A DNA stretch of 64,000 nt from positions 4,526,001-4,590,000 of the forward strand of contig NZ_CP109031.1 in assembly GCF_036226925.1 (NCBI RefSeq), in the 5' to 3' direction. Origin of the DNA: Streptomyces sp. NBC_00659. GTDB taxonomy: Bacteria > Actinomycetota > Actinomycetes > Streptomycetales > Streptomycetaceae. How positions within the stretch are numbered: position 1 is the first letter of the stretch; the number at the start of each line of letters is the position of its first letter. The notes under the pieces were generated by a model, which had not been told where the DNA came from, ran no database searches, and was given only the letters and a program-made list of their open reading frames with translations. Both the position numbers and the translations under genes were made by a program. Positions 38,689-47,600 of this stretch are shown here, in pieces.

Positions 38689-39441
38689 GTGACAGGTACC
38701 CCTTCCGTGGCTATCCAGAGTAACACGGAAACGGCGTCTTCTGAATGGCGTTTTCGCAGGTCAGGGCATATCTCGGGGCTTGACAACCGCAACAGGAACG
38801 TGCTGCGAGGGGCGAGCGGAAGAGGGTATTCGCAGGTGGGAGCGGCTGTCCATGCGGAGTGAAACGCGTACGTTACACACACCCGAAGCCCGTCGCCAGG
38901 GTCCGAACATCCCGTTTTGTCCTGCTCCAAGAGCGCGAGTTCCGCTACTCCGTTCGACGGGCGGAGCCGAGTACGAGCCGAATCCGGAATTGATCAAGAC
39001 GTTCGATGATCACGTACTCAGCGGCTCTCGATGACACCGTGATCCTTTTCCGGAGAGCCGGGCATTCATTCCATGAAATGCGCAGGCCTAAGACTGCGGA
39101 AGTTATGTGAATGGCGGACGGGACGCGGTCAAAGTAGCGGACACGCCGATGGGGCGGATCGTGTCCGGTGGGGCGCATACCCGGCGCAATGGAGCCCGCG
39201 GGCGCATGACCGCCGCCGGGGAGGCGTGCGCATGCCCGCCGCCCGGCACCGGACGGCCCCGAGCGCACCCCCTCCTCCCTCCCTCTTCCCCCCCCTCGGT
39301 CGAGCAAAGTCGGCGGCTTGGGGAGGGTCGGGTGCGGTCGGGCGGGAACGGATCGGTAACCTAAGGCCGCTGACAGACCCTTAGGGCGGCTTTACACAGA
39401 GGTCGCCCTGCTTCGCCCACGTTCAAGGAGTTGCCGCCGCC
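38689..39441. other. Long intergenic region between carD and the lipoprotein gene
   Basis: 753 bp in a divergent spacer, large for this genome. Small open frames exist but none resembles a family. It contains an 8-bp perfect dyad CGGACACG / CGTGTCCG (39138-39167), a polypyrimidine run CTCCCTCCCTCTTCCCCCCC near 39271-39295, and a 7-bp dyad CCTAAGG / CCTTAGG (39360-39385) just upstream of the lipoprotein start. These could be promoter, operator or structured-leader elements. Confidence 0.5.
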
Positions 39442-40107
39442 GTGAGCAGCAGCCTTCGACGCGGCACTCTCGCCGCCGCCGTCATCGCGTTCTCGATCGC
39501 CTCGCTCGCCGCGTGTGGTGCGGGCAGCAACGCCCAGACGCTGGAGGTCAAGCCGGACAACGCCGACGCCTCCGTGGGCGTCATCAAGGTCCAGAACGCG
39601 CTCGTCATCACCCAGCCCGACGTGAAGGCCACCGGTCCGGCGGTGGTCTCGGCGACGCTGTTCAACAACGGCACCACCGAGCAGACCCTGGAATCGATCA
39701 GCGTCGAGGGTGAGGGCTCCGCCCAGATCACCCCCGCCGAGGGCAAGGGCAAGCTGACCGTCCCGGCCGGCGGCTCGGTCGTCATCGGTGGCGAGGGCAA
39801 CGCCTCCGCGGCGCTGTCCAGCCCGTCCGAGACCGTCCTGAACGGCAGCGTCCAGAAGGTCACCTTCTCGTTCAGCGAGACCGGTGACGTGAGCCTGAGC
39901 GCCTTCGTCGTCCCGGCCGAGAGCTACTTCTCCAAGTGGGGCCCGAGCGACATCCCGTCGGCGCCGGCGACCCCCGCGGCCCCGGCCACCTCGCCGTCCG
40001 AGTCGGCCACGGGCTCCCCGTCCGCGTCCGAGTCCGCGTCGGGCGAGCCCGGCACGACCGAGTCGTCGAGCGCGACGGCCACCGCGTCGGAGTCCGCCGG
40101 CCAGTGA
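39442..40107 (+). CDS. Lipoprotein, Ser/Ala-tailed (DUF461-like copper-chaperone-type fold possible)
   Basis: 221 residues. Lipobox SLAAC with C25 as the lipidated cysteine (IAFSIASLAACGAGSN). The mature part is a beta-sandwich-like region (about 28-165: VIKVQNALVITQPDVKATGP, ATLFNNGTTEQTLESI, KLTVPAGGSVVIGGEG, KVTFSFSETGDVSLSAFV) followed by a low-complexity Ser/Ala/Pro/Glu tail. The fold resembles secreted DUF461 proteins, but I see no conserved Met/His copper motif, so copper binding is only a possibility. Start is GTG 39442 with AAGGAG eleven bases upstream. Confidence 0.78.
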   Translation: MSSSLRRGTLAAAVIAFSIASLAACGAGSNAQTLEVKPDNADASVGVIKVQNALVITQPDVKATGPAVVSATLFNNGTTEQTLESISVEGEGSAQITPAEGKGKLTVPAGGSVVIGGEGNASAALSSPSETVLNGSVQKVTFSFSETGDVSLSAFVVPAESYFSKWGPSDIPSAPATPAAPATSPSESATGSPSASESASGEPGTTESSSATATASESAGQ

Positions 40108-40174
40108 CGCCGAAGGCGCGCTAGACAGAGGCCGGACACGGTCCGTCACGCGGCCGTACGCGCGCACAGCAGTC

Positions 40175-40228
40175 CGGTACGCCGAAGGGCGGGACCCCTC
40201 TCCGGGGGTCCCGCCCTTCGGCGTACCG
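40175..40228. terminator. Long bidirectional terminator, lipoprotein gene | phoP
   Basis: A stem of about 24 bp (CGGTACGCCGAAGGGCGGG ... and its complement) with a short loop sits between the convergent lipoprotein and phoP genes. Confidence 0.88.
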
Positions 40229-40272
40229 CTGTGCCGTACCGCCGTGCCGCGCCGCTGGGGGACGAGGCCGGT

Positions 40273-40953
40273 TTACGGCTCGAACTTGTAGCCGAGACCG
40301 CGGACCGTCACCAGGTAGCGCGGCGCACCCGGGTCCGGCTCGATCTTCGCCCGCAGGCGCTTGACGTGGACGTCGAGGGTCTTGGTGTCACCGACGTAGT
40401 CGGCACCCCAGACCCGGTCGATGAGCTGCATGCGGGTCAGCACGCGGCCCGCGTTGCGCAGCAGCATCTCCAGGAGGTCGAACTCCTTCAGCGGGAGGTC
40501 GACCTTGCCGCCGGAGACGGTGACCACGTGACGGTCGACGTCCATCCGGACCGGACCGGCCTCCAGGGCGGCGGGGGCCACCTCCTCCGGCTCCCCGCGG
40601 CGGCGCAGGACGGCCCGGATACGGGCGACCAGCTCACGCGAGGAGAAGGGCTTGGTGACATAGTCGTCGGCTCCTATTTCGAGTCCGACCACCTTGTCGA
40701 TCTCGCTGTCCTTGGCGGTGACCATGATCACCGGGACGTTGGAGCGGCCGCGCAGCTGACGGCAGACCTCCGTGCCGGGCAACCCCGGCAGCATCAGGTC
40801 GAGGAGGACGAGGTCGGCGCCGTTGCGCTCGAACTCGTCCAGTCCGTCGGGCCCGGTGGTCGCGATGGCGACCTCGAAGCCCTCCTTGCGAAGCATGTAC
40901 GACAGGGCGTCGGAGAACGACTCCTCGTCCTCGACGACGAGCACACGGGTCAC
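40273..40953 (-). CDS. phoP: Response regulator PhoP (phosphate control)
   Basis: 226 residues. Receiver domain with phospho-acceptor D52 (LVLLDLMLPG), acidic pocket in VVEDEES and K102-type lysine in DDYVTKPFSS; then a winged-helix OmpR-type DNA-binding domain (LPLKEFDLLEMLLRNAGRVL ... TLDVHVKRLRAKIEPDPG). It recognises PHO boxes in the Pi-starvation regulon. Start GTG 40953 overlaps the phoR stop by 4 bp (GTGA), giving translational coupling. The upstream longer frame is not used. Confidence 0.95.
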   Translation of the reverse strand: MTRVLVVEDEESFSDALSYMLRKEGFEVAIATTGPDGLDEFERNGADLVLLDLMLPGLPGTEVCRQLRGRSNVPVIMVTAKDSEIDKVVGLEIGADDYVTKPFSSRELVARIRAVLRRRGEPEEVAPAALEAGPVRMDVDRHVVTVSGGKVDLPLKEFDLLEMLLRNAGRVLTRMQLIDRVWGADYVGDTKTLDVHVKRLRAKIEPDPGAPRYLVTVRGLGYKFEP

Positions 40954-42227
40954 GGAAGGACCTCCGGGGCAGGAAGCGGTTCGTACGGGGATGTGACGGT
41001 GGTCGTCCCGTCGGGCTGCGCGGACTCGTCCTCTTCGTCGAGTCCGGGCATGTGGTGATCGGTCACGCGCTCGCGGGCCGCGGTCGCCTCGGGCAGCCGC
41101 AGGGTGAACGTGGAGCCCTGACCCTCGGAGCTCCACACCGTGACCTCCCCGCCGTGCGAGGCGGCCACGTGCTTGACGATCGCCAGCCCGAGGCCCGTAC
41201 CGCCGGTGGCACGGGAGCGGGCCGGATCGACACGGTAGAAGCGCTCGAAGATGCGCTCCTTGTCCTTGTCCGAGATGCCGATGCCCTGGTCGGTCACGGC
41301 GATCTCGATGTGTTCCCCACCAGGTGCCGTCACCCGGCGGGCGGCTATCCCGACGCGGGTGCGGGCTGGCGAGTAGTTGACGGCGTTCTCGACGAGGTTG
41401 CCGAGGGCCGCGGCGAGCTGGCCCCGGTTCCCCCACAGGCTCAGGTCGGCGGTGCCGCCGGCGGCCATGGTGATCTGTTTCGCGCCTGCCTGGTGGCGGC
41501 AGCGGTCGATCGCCTCGGCGACCAGCTCGTCGACCCGGACCGGCTCGGCGTCCTCCAGAGGGTCGTCGTTCTGCACCCTCGACAGGTCGATGAGCTCCTG
41601 GACGAGGTTGGTGAGCCGGGTGGCCTCTATCTGCATGCGTCCGGCGAACCGCTCGACGGCCTCCGGATCGTCCGAGGCGTCCATGACGGCCTCGGAGAGC
41701 AGGGAGAGCGCTCCGACGGGAGTCTTCAGTTCATGGCTCACGTTCGCGACGAAGTCCCGCCGCACCGCTTCGATGCGGCGTGCCTCCGTCAGGTCCTCCA
41801 CGAGAAGAAGGACCAGCCTGGATCCGAGGGGAGCCACTCTCGCCGAGACGGCGAGGGCCTCTCCCCGTCCCGTGCCCCTTCTCGGCAGGTCCAGTTCCAC
41901 CTGCCGTATCTCCCCGTCACGGCGGGTGTCACGCGCCATGTGGAGCATCGGTTCGACGGCCAGTTTGCCGCCGCGCACCAGTCCGAGGGCGTACGCCGCC
42001 GAGCTGGCCTTGACCACGGCGTCCGCTTCGTCGAGTACGACCGCGGACGACCTGAGCACGGACAGCACGGTGTCGACACCGGGCGGAAGCACGGCATCGG
42101 TGTGCAGGGAGGTGCGGGTCGGGCGTTTCTGGTCGCGCTCGCTCCAGCGGAACGCCAGCATGGCGATGACACCGGTAAGCACTCCGGCGATCGCTGCCGC
42201 TGCGGCGACCGCCGCGTTCACGTCCAT
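40950..42227 (-). CDS. phoR: Sensor histidine kinase PhoR
   Basis: 425 residues. One N-terminal transmembrane helix (AAAAAIAGVLTGVIAMLAF), then a PAS-like region (about 50-145), the HisKA domain with phospho-acceptor H165 in FVANVSHELKTPVG, and the ATPase domain with N box (LGNLVENAVNY), G1 (VTDQGIGIS), F box (FERFYRVD) and G2 (GGTGLGLAIV). A Pro-rich tail ends it. It phosphorylates PhoP under phosphate limitation. It is divergent from phoU. Confidence 0.95.
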   Translation of the reverse strand: MDVNAAVAAAAAIAGVLTGVIAMLAFRWSERDQKRPTRTSLHTDAVLPPGVDTVLSVLRSSAVVLDEADAVVKASSAAYALGLVRGGKLAVEPMLHMARDTRRDGEIRQVELDLPRRGTGRGEALAVSARVAPLGSRLVLLLVEDLTEARRIEAVRRDFVANVSHELKTPVGALSLLSEAVMDASDDPEAVERFAGRMQIEATRLTNLVQELIDLSRVQNDDPLEDAEPVRVDELVAEAIDRCRHQAGAKQITMAAGGTADLSLWGNRGQLAAALGNLVENAVNYSPARTRVGIAARRVTAPGGEHIEIAVTDQGIGISDKDKERIFERFYRVDPARSRATGGTGLGLAIVKHVAASHGGEVTVWSSEGQGSTFTLRLPEATAARERVTDHHMPGLDEEDESAQPDGTTTVTSPYEPLPAPEVLP

Positions 42228-42289
42228 GCACCCAGGTTAGGCATGCCGTCGCTCCTGGCCACAGCCATCCGAGTGCGAGCTCGAACACT

Positions 42290-42333
42290 CGTCGCCCAGA
42301 GTTCACCCAGGAGCCAGTACTGATTCACTTGAG
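42290..42333. promoter_or_regulatory. PHO box (PhoP operator) between phoR and phoU
   Basis: GTTCACCCAGG at 42301-42311 matches the 11-bp PhoP direct-repeat unit (GTTCACC core). A weaker unit CGTCGCCCAGA precedes it (42290-42300), and ATTCACTTGAG follows at 42323-42333, 22 bases downstream of the main unit. PhoP directly regulates its own operon and phoU in S. coelicolor, consistent with this site in the divergent spacer. Confidence 0.65.
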
Positions 42334-42480
42334 GTGCCGGAAACGGACGCGTACGGGCCCGAACGTGGGAGCGTGGGGTTCCAGGGTCCCTCCGGCGGCC
42401 GGTCGCTGTCGGTCGGCTGTCGGAACAGCCAGGTCCCGGACCCCGGACCCCGGAAGCTGACGTACGAGAGGGACGACCAC

Positions 42481-43170
42481 ATGCGTGACGCGTATCACGA
42501 GGAACTTGACTCGATCGGCGACGGCCTGGTCGAGATGGCCCGGCTCGTCGGGTCGGCGATCGGGCGCGCCACGACGGCCATACTCGATTCCGACCTGAAG
42601 CTGGCCGAGAGCGTGATCGCCGCCGACCAGCGGGTCGACGATCTCCAGCACGAGCTGGAGGCCCGCGCGATAGCCCTGCTGGCACGCCAGCAGCCGGTGG
42701 CGACGGACCTCCGTATCGTCGTCACCTCGCTGCGGATGTCCGCCGACCTGGAGCGCTCCGGCGACCTGGCCCAGCACGTGGCCAAGCTGGCCCGGCTGCG
42801 TTTCCCCGACCGCGCGGTCCCGCACGACCTGCACGCCACGATCCTGGAGATGGGCCAGCTCGCCCAGCGCCTGATGGCCAAGGCCGCCGAGGTCATCATC
42901 ACCAAGGACGTCGACCTCGCGATGCAGCTCGAGCAGGACGACGACGAGATGGACCTCCTGCACCGCACGCTCTTCCAGCACCTGCTGGACGACAAGTGGC
43001 AGCACGGCATCGAGACCGCCGTCGACGTCACCCTTCTCGGCCGCTACTACGAGCGCTTCGCCGACCACGCCGTCTCGGTCGCCAAGCGCGTCGTCTACCT
43101 GGTCACCGGCGAACACGCCGACGACCTGCAGTCGGACATCCAGCCGGTCACGGGGGTGGAGGGCGCGTAG
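42481..43170 (+). CDS. phoU: PhoU phosphate-regulation protein
   Basis: 229 residues of PhoU helical-bundle type (MRDAYHEELDSIGDGLVEM, two repeated three-helix units). The acidic metal sites appear as EARAIALLARQQPVATDLR and DLERSGDLAQHVAKLARL. I choose ATG 42481; the open frame upstream is unrelated. PhoU links phosphate transport status to PhoR/PhoP. It is divergent from phoR with a PHO box between. Beyond it a 31-bp repeat region and then mtpA follow on the same strand. Confidence 0.95.
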   Translation: MRDAYHEELDSIGDGLVEMARLVGSAIGRATTAILDSDLKLAESVIAADQRVDDLQHELEARAIALLARQQPVATDLRIVVTSLRMSADLERSGDLAQHVAKLARLRFPDRAVPHDLHATILEMGQLAQRLMAKAAEVIITKDVDLAMQLEQDDDEMDLLHRTLFQHLLDDKWQHGIETAVDVTLLGRYYERFADHAVSVAKRVVYLVTGEHADDLQSDIQPVTGVEGA

Positions 43171-43715
43171 CCCTTGCCGGGCGGAAACCGGGGGGGCGTA
43201 GCCCTCGCCGGTCGGAACCGGAAGGGCGCGTAGCCCCACCGGGCACCGGCCCGCGAGGCCCAGCCTCCCCGGCATGGCCCCGACGTGCCCAGCCCAGCCG
43301 GGTACCGGCCTCGGGGCCCAGCCCTGCCAGGCCACGGTGCGTGGGACGCCCAGCATCGCCGTACACCGGCCGCTGGGCACCTCCCGGCCCCATCGGGCAC
43401 GGACCGGGAGGTGCCCAGCCCTGCCGGGCACGGACACGGTGGTGCCCAGCCCTGCCGGGCACCGGACGCGGGAGGCACAGCCCCGCCGGACACGGACCCC
43501 GAGGTGCCCAGCCCTGCCGGGCACCGAGCGTGGGACGCCCCGCCTCGCCGCACACCGGCCGCGAGGCGCCCAGCCCCGTCGGGCACGGACCGGTGGTGCT
43601 CAGCCTCGCCGGGCACCGGCCGGGGGGCCCAGCCTCACCGGACACGGACCCCGAGGTGCCCAGCCCAGCCGGGTACCGGGCGTGGGACGCATGCCTTCCC
43701 CGGAACTGGCCGGCG
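43168..43715 (+). repeat. Degenerate 31-bp tandem repeat, about 17 copies
   Basis: Starting at the phoU stop codon, units repeat with a period of 29-34 bp, mostly exactly 31 (unit anchors near 43169, 43200, 43232, 43262, 43291, 43320, 43352, 43386, 43417, 43448, 43479, 43510, 43541, 43572, 43602, 43631, 43662). The consensus is near AGCCCTGCCGGGCACCGG-AC(G/C)CGGGAGGTGCCC. Each unit holds GCCC...GGGC complementarity and can form a small hairpin. A period of 31 is not a multiple of three, so it is not coding, and open frames across it are artefacts. Confidence 0.85.
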
Positions 43716-44193
43716 ACCAGCCTGCCTTGGGCGGGCAGGGGCTCCTTCCGCACTCGTGATGCCAACGGGCCCAGCCGCTCCCACCAGGGAATGGCCGGGC
43801 CCGGCCGCGTTCCCGGGGGCGGTCCGGGGCTGTCGTCACCGTGAGGGGCGGCGGGCGCGCCTGTCCCGGCGGGCATGGACGCCGGGAATGTCGTCCCCCG
43901 ACGGACATGGGGCGGCGGGCAGGTCCGTCCCGGCGGGCGGGGTCGGCGTGCCCGGCTTCCCCTGTGGGCCAAGACCGCGGGACGCTCCTGCCCGAGTCGG
44001 CCCTCGGGCAGGGGCGGTTCCCCGGCGGGGCTGCGTGTCCTGGTTCCGGCCCGCCCCGCGCGGGATTCGCACCCTGGGCGCGTAAGACGCCTCAGTGCGC
44101 CGTTGATGCGCCCGCCCGACTGGGCATGTGATGGGCGACAGGAGCCGTGCGGCGCGGTGTGCGCCGACGCCTCCGCGCCTGAAGGAGGGACCC

Positions 44194-44346
44194 ATGGCCG
44201 AATCCCCCAGCACGCCCGACCCGACCCAGGACCGCGACACCCAACAGCCCGCCGAGATCAAGAACCTCCCTTTGTTCGGCGCCTGCGGCTGCGGCTCAGG
44301 CTGCGGCTGCGGCTGCCAGTCGGGCAATCCCTGCCAGTGCGGCTGA
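44194..44346 (+). CDS. mtpA: Cys-rich metallothionein-like peptide (MtpA-type)
   Basis: 50 residues, too short for usual gene-length cut-offs. It begins MAESPSTPDPTQDRDTQQPA and ends with a Cys-rich stretch: FGACGCGSGCGCGCQSGNPCQCG contains eight cysteines in CxC and CxxC spacing, as in bacterial metallothioneins that bind Zn/Cd/Cu thiolates. ATG 44194 is preceded by AAGGAGG (44182-44188). In S. coelicolor the phoU gene is followed by mtpA, a putative metallothionein co-regulated with phosphate (from memory), which supports the call. A terminator follows. Confidence 0.85.
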   Translation: MAESPSTPDPTQDRDTQQPAEIKNLPLFGACGCGSGCGCGCQSGNPCQCG

Positions 44347-44363
44347 TCACCTACGTACGTCCG

Positions 44364-44394
44364 GAAGGGCCCCGTCGCCGCGACGGGGCCCTTC
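44364..44394 (+). terminator. Terminator downstream of mtpA
   Basis: GAAGGGCCCCGTCG pairs with CGACGGGGCCCTTC, tight loop, 17 bp after the stop. Confidence 0.85.
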
Positions 44395-44403
44395 TCCCTT
44401 CCT

Positions 44404-44444
44404 CGGCCACGTGCCCCGGCCCGTCGGCCACGTGCCCCGGCCCG
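44404..44444. repeat. Short tandem duplication in the mtpA-helicase spacer
   Basis: CGGCCACGTGCCCCGGCCCG is present twice, at 44404-44423 and 44425-44444 (21-bp period). It lies near the left end of the accessory-looking segment; the rest of the spacer to 44641 carries no gene. Confidence 0.65.
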
Positions 44445-44641
44445 CGCACCTCCGGCTCGGCCCGTCGCACGAAGACGCACACGCGAGGATCGGATGCGCC
44501 CGGATCTGACCGAAATCTGCACGATTATGGTGCTGTTGTCTGATTGACCGTGGTCTGACCGACGAACTCTGCTACCTCTGAGACAGGGGAGGCGGGCTCT
44601 GGCCCGCGGCGGCGCGAGGGGCGCCGCCAGGAGGGACACAC

Positions 44642-47600
44642 GTGAGCACGACACCACGGGACACGGTCATCGCCATCGAACAGAAGGCCGTCGACCGCGC
44701 CTACGACTGCTACGAGGCCAGGCTCGCGGAGATGACGTCGCCGTCGGCGGCCACGGCTTCCGCGAGCGGCAAGGACGGCATCGCGCTCCGCGAGAAAGCG
44801 GTGAGCGCGGCGGAGGAGTACGGCGGTCTCGGGGGCGAGGCCCTGGTCATCAGCCGTGTCGACGTCCAGGAGGCGGACGACGCCGAACCGGAGACGTTCT
44901 ATGTCGGACGACGCCATGTCTTCGACACCGAGACCCGCGATCAGGTCGTGGTCTCCTGGACGAACCCGATCGCCGTGAGCTGGCACAACGCCCGGCCGGA
45001 GACGCCGGGCGAGGTGCTCCTGCGGCGCCAGTTACGCTGCGCCGGGCGCCGGGTCGAGGACTTCCTGGACGAGATCACCCCGGGCGCGGGACCGTACGAC
45101 GACTCGCCGGAGCCCGGGCAGGAAGCCGGCCTGCCGCCGCGTTTCGTGGACGATCCCGCTCCGCTCGAAGCCCCGTACCTCCCCGAAGCCGCCGAGATAC
45201 CCGACGTCCCTGACGTCCCCGACGTCCTGGAAATCCCTCGCTCCGGCGATGGCGAGGACGTCCCGGAAGAATCCCAGGGAGGATCCCCGGGGGGAGCCCC
45301 GGCAAAGTCCCCGGAGGGAGCTTCGGAGGAAGCCCCGGCGGAGGCGGAAAGCACCACCGCCCCGCCCGCCGGAGGCCGCCACGCACGGCCGCGTGCCGTC
45401 GTCCCGGCACAGCGGCAGGCCCCCGGCCGACGGCGTCAGAAGCCGCAGCCGGTCGACGAGTTCCTCCTGCGGGAGCTGCGCCGGTCGCGCAGCGGCCGGA
45501 TGCGCGACATCGTCGAGACGATCAGACGCGACCAGATGGCGCTGGTCACCGGTTCCCCGGCGGACATCCTCGTCATCCAGGGCGGCCCCGGCACCGGAAA
45601 GTCCGCGGTCGGTCTGCACCGCGTGACCTGGCTCGTCAACAACGATCACTTCCGTGCCCAGGACATCCTGGTCGTGGGCCCGCACCAGAACTTCCTGGAG
45701 TACGTGGGGCGCGTCCTGCCCACCCTCGGCACCCGGAACGTCACGGCCGTACAGCTCGCCCGTCTCTGGGAAGGGGAGGTCCGGGGCTCGGACTCCCCGA
45801 CCGCGCGGCTGGTGAAGTCCGACGAACGGATGGCGGCCGTCCTGCGCAGGCGGGTGGAGAGCGAGTGCCGGCCCGAGGCGATCGACACCGTCGTCTCGGC
45901 TCCCTCCCACGCCCAGGACGAACCGGCCTTCGTCGTTGTCGTGGGCGGCACCTCCCTGCGTCTGTCGCGCTCGGAGGTGCTCGGTCTCCTCCAGGACGCC
46001 CGAGAGGGCACCGAGGGCTACCGGGCGCGCAGGGACCGGTTCCGCACCCTGCTGGTGGACCGGCTGCTGGGCGAACTCGTCGGCGTCGCCCCGCACCGCG
46101 GCAGGGACGCGACCGTGCGCCGCGACCTGGAGCGCAACCGGCAGGTCACCACCCTCGTCGACCGGGTCTGGCCCGCACTGAGCCCCGAGGTGGCACTGCG
46201 CGGCCTGCTCAACTCCCCCACCAGGCTGCGTGAGTGCGCCGACGGGATCCTCGACCCGGGTGAACAGGCCTCCCTGCAGAGGCGGAAGGCCGAGAGCGCC
46301 GCCGAAGAGCCGTGGACGGCAGACGACTTGGTGTGCCTCGAAGAGCTGCGCTTCCTCATCGCGGGCGAGAGTCCACGCAGGTATCGGCACATCGTGGTCG
46401 ACGAGGCGCAGGACCTCACCCCGATGCAGGCGAGGTCCCTGCGCAGACGGTGTCCGACCGGCTCGATGACCGTGCTCGGCGATCTGGCCCAGGCCACCGG
46501 ACCGCATGCCTACACCAGTTGGAAACAGCTGGGCGGAATTCTGTCCGCGCAGGGCGACTGGCGCGTGGCCGAGCTGAACACCAGCTACCGGGTCCCCGCG
46601 GAGATCATGGATTTCGTGGCGCCCCTGGCCCGGGCCATCGCCCCCTCCCTGCCCTACCCGACGGCCGTACGACGGGCCGGCGACGGGGCCGTGCGGCTCG
46701 TCCCCACGACTCCCTGGGAGCTGCTGGACGAGGCGGCGACCCGTGCGGCACGTCTCGCGGGCACGAACGACGGCCGGTCCCCGCGGTCGATCGCCGTCAT
46801 CGTGCCCGACGACTCCGACTGGCTGGCGGAGGTCCGCCGGCGCGTCGACCTCGTGGACGGCATGACCGAGGAGACCTTGCGGACCGTGTCCGTACTCCCC
46901 GCCGCCCAGGCCAAGGGCATGGAGTTCGACCATGTCCTGGTGCTGGAGCCGACGGCCATCGCCGAGCGGGGTCCCGCCGGACCGCGTCGGCTGTACGTCG
47001 CCCTGTCCCGCAGCACCCAGACGCTGACGGTCCTCCACACGGCACCGCTGCCGAGCGAACTCGGTACACCGGCCGACGGCACGGACGGCGAAGTCACTTC
47101 CGCCTACGCCTACTTGACGCCCACGACCGCCCGGCCGGCGAACGGAACGGACCCCGGAGCCCGGCCGGTGAACGGGACGGACCCCGGCGATTCCACCCAG
47201 GCCTCCACCGGCACCGATCCCACGGGCGACGACCTGCCGGTCGGCACCCCCGTCGAGGTGCGGGTGCTCGGCCCCGGCCCTGGTTCCCACCTGAAGGTGA
47301 AGGTCCTCGCGCCTGACACGGAGCGAACCGTCCTCCTCGTCCCGCGCCACGGTGAACCCACCCCGGCCACGGGCTCGCGGCTGGACGGCTGGGTGACCCG
47401 GAACGAAGGCCAGTTGAGCCTGGTCTCGGCCGGCGAGTTCGGGCGTCGGCCCATCTCCTCCCGGATGGCTCCCCGTTACGAGGCCGCGCTGGGCGTCCTG
47501 CGGGACATCGCGAACGGCGACGACGCGGCCCCACCGGAGACGACGGCCCTCCTCGCCGAACTGAAGGGCATGGCCGGCCGCTGCCTGCGACGCGACCGGG

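Noticed and set aside
43168..43715. CRISPR array
   Set aside because: Units abut one another with no unique spacers and no cas genes are present.
43095..43972. Open frames across the 31-bp array, which read as Pro/Gly/Arg repeats
   Set aside because: The period is not divisible by three, so unit copies fall in different frames; a coding repeat would keep frame.
44040..44120. tRNA-like piece (AGGGTGCGAATCCC on the minus strand)
   Set aside because: A T-arm-like stem is visible but no full acceptor and anticodon stem could be built.
44395..44641. Rifamycin-associated element before the HelD-like gene
   Set aside because: I looked for the GGGGCTTGCGGCAAG-type palindrome and did not find one.
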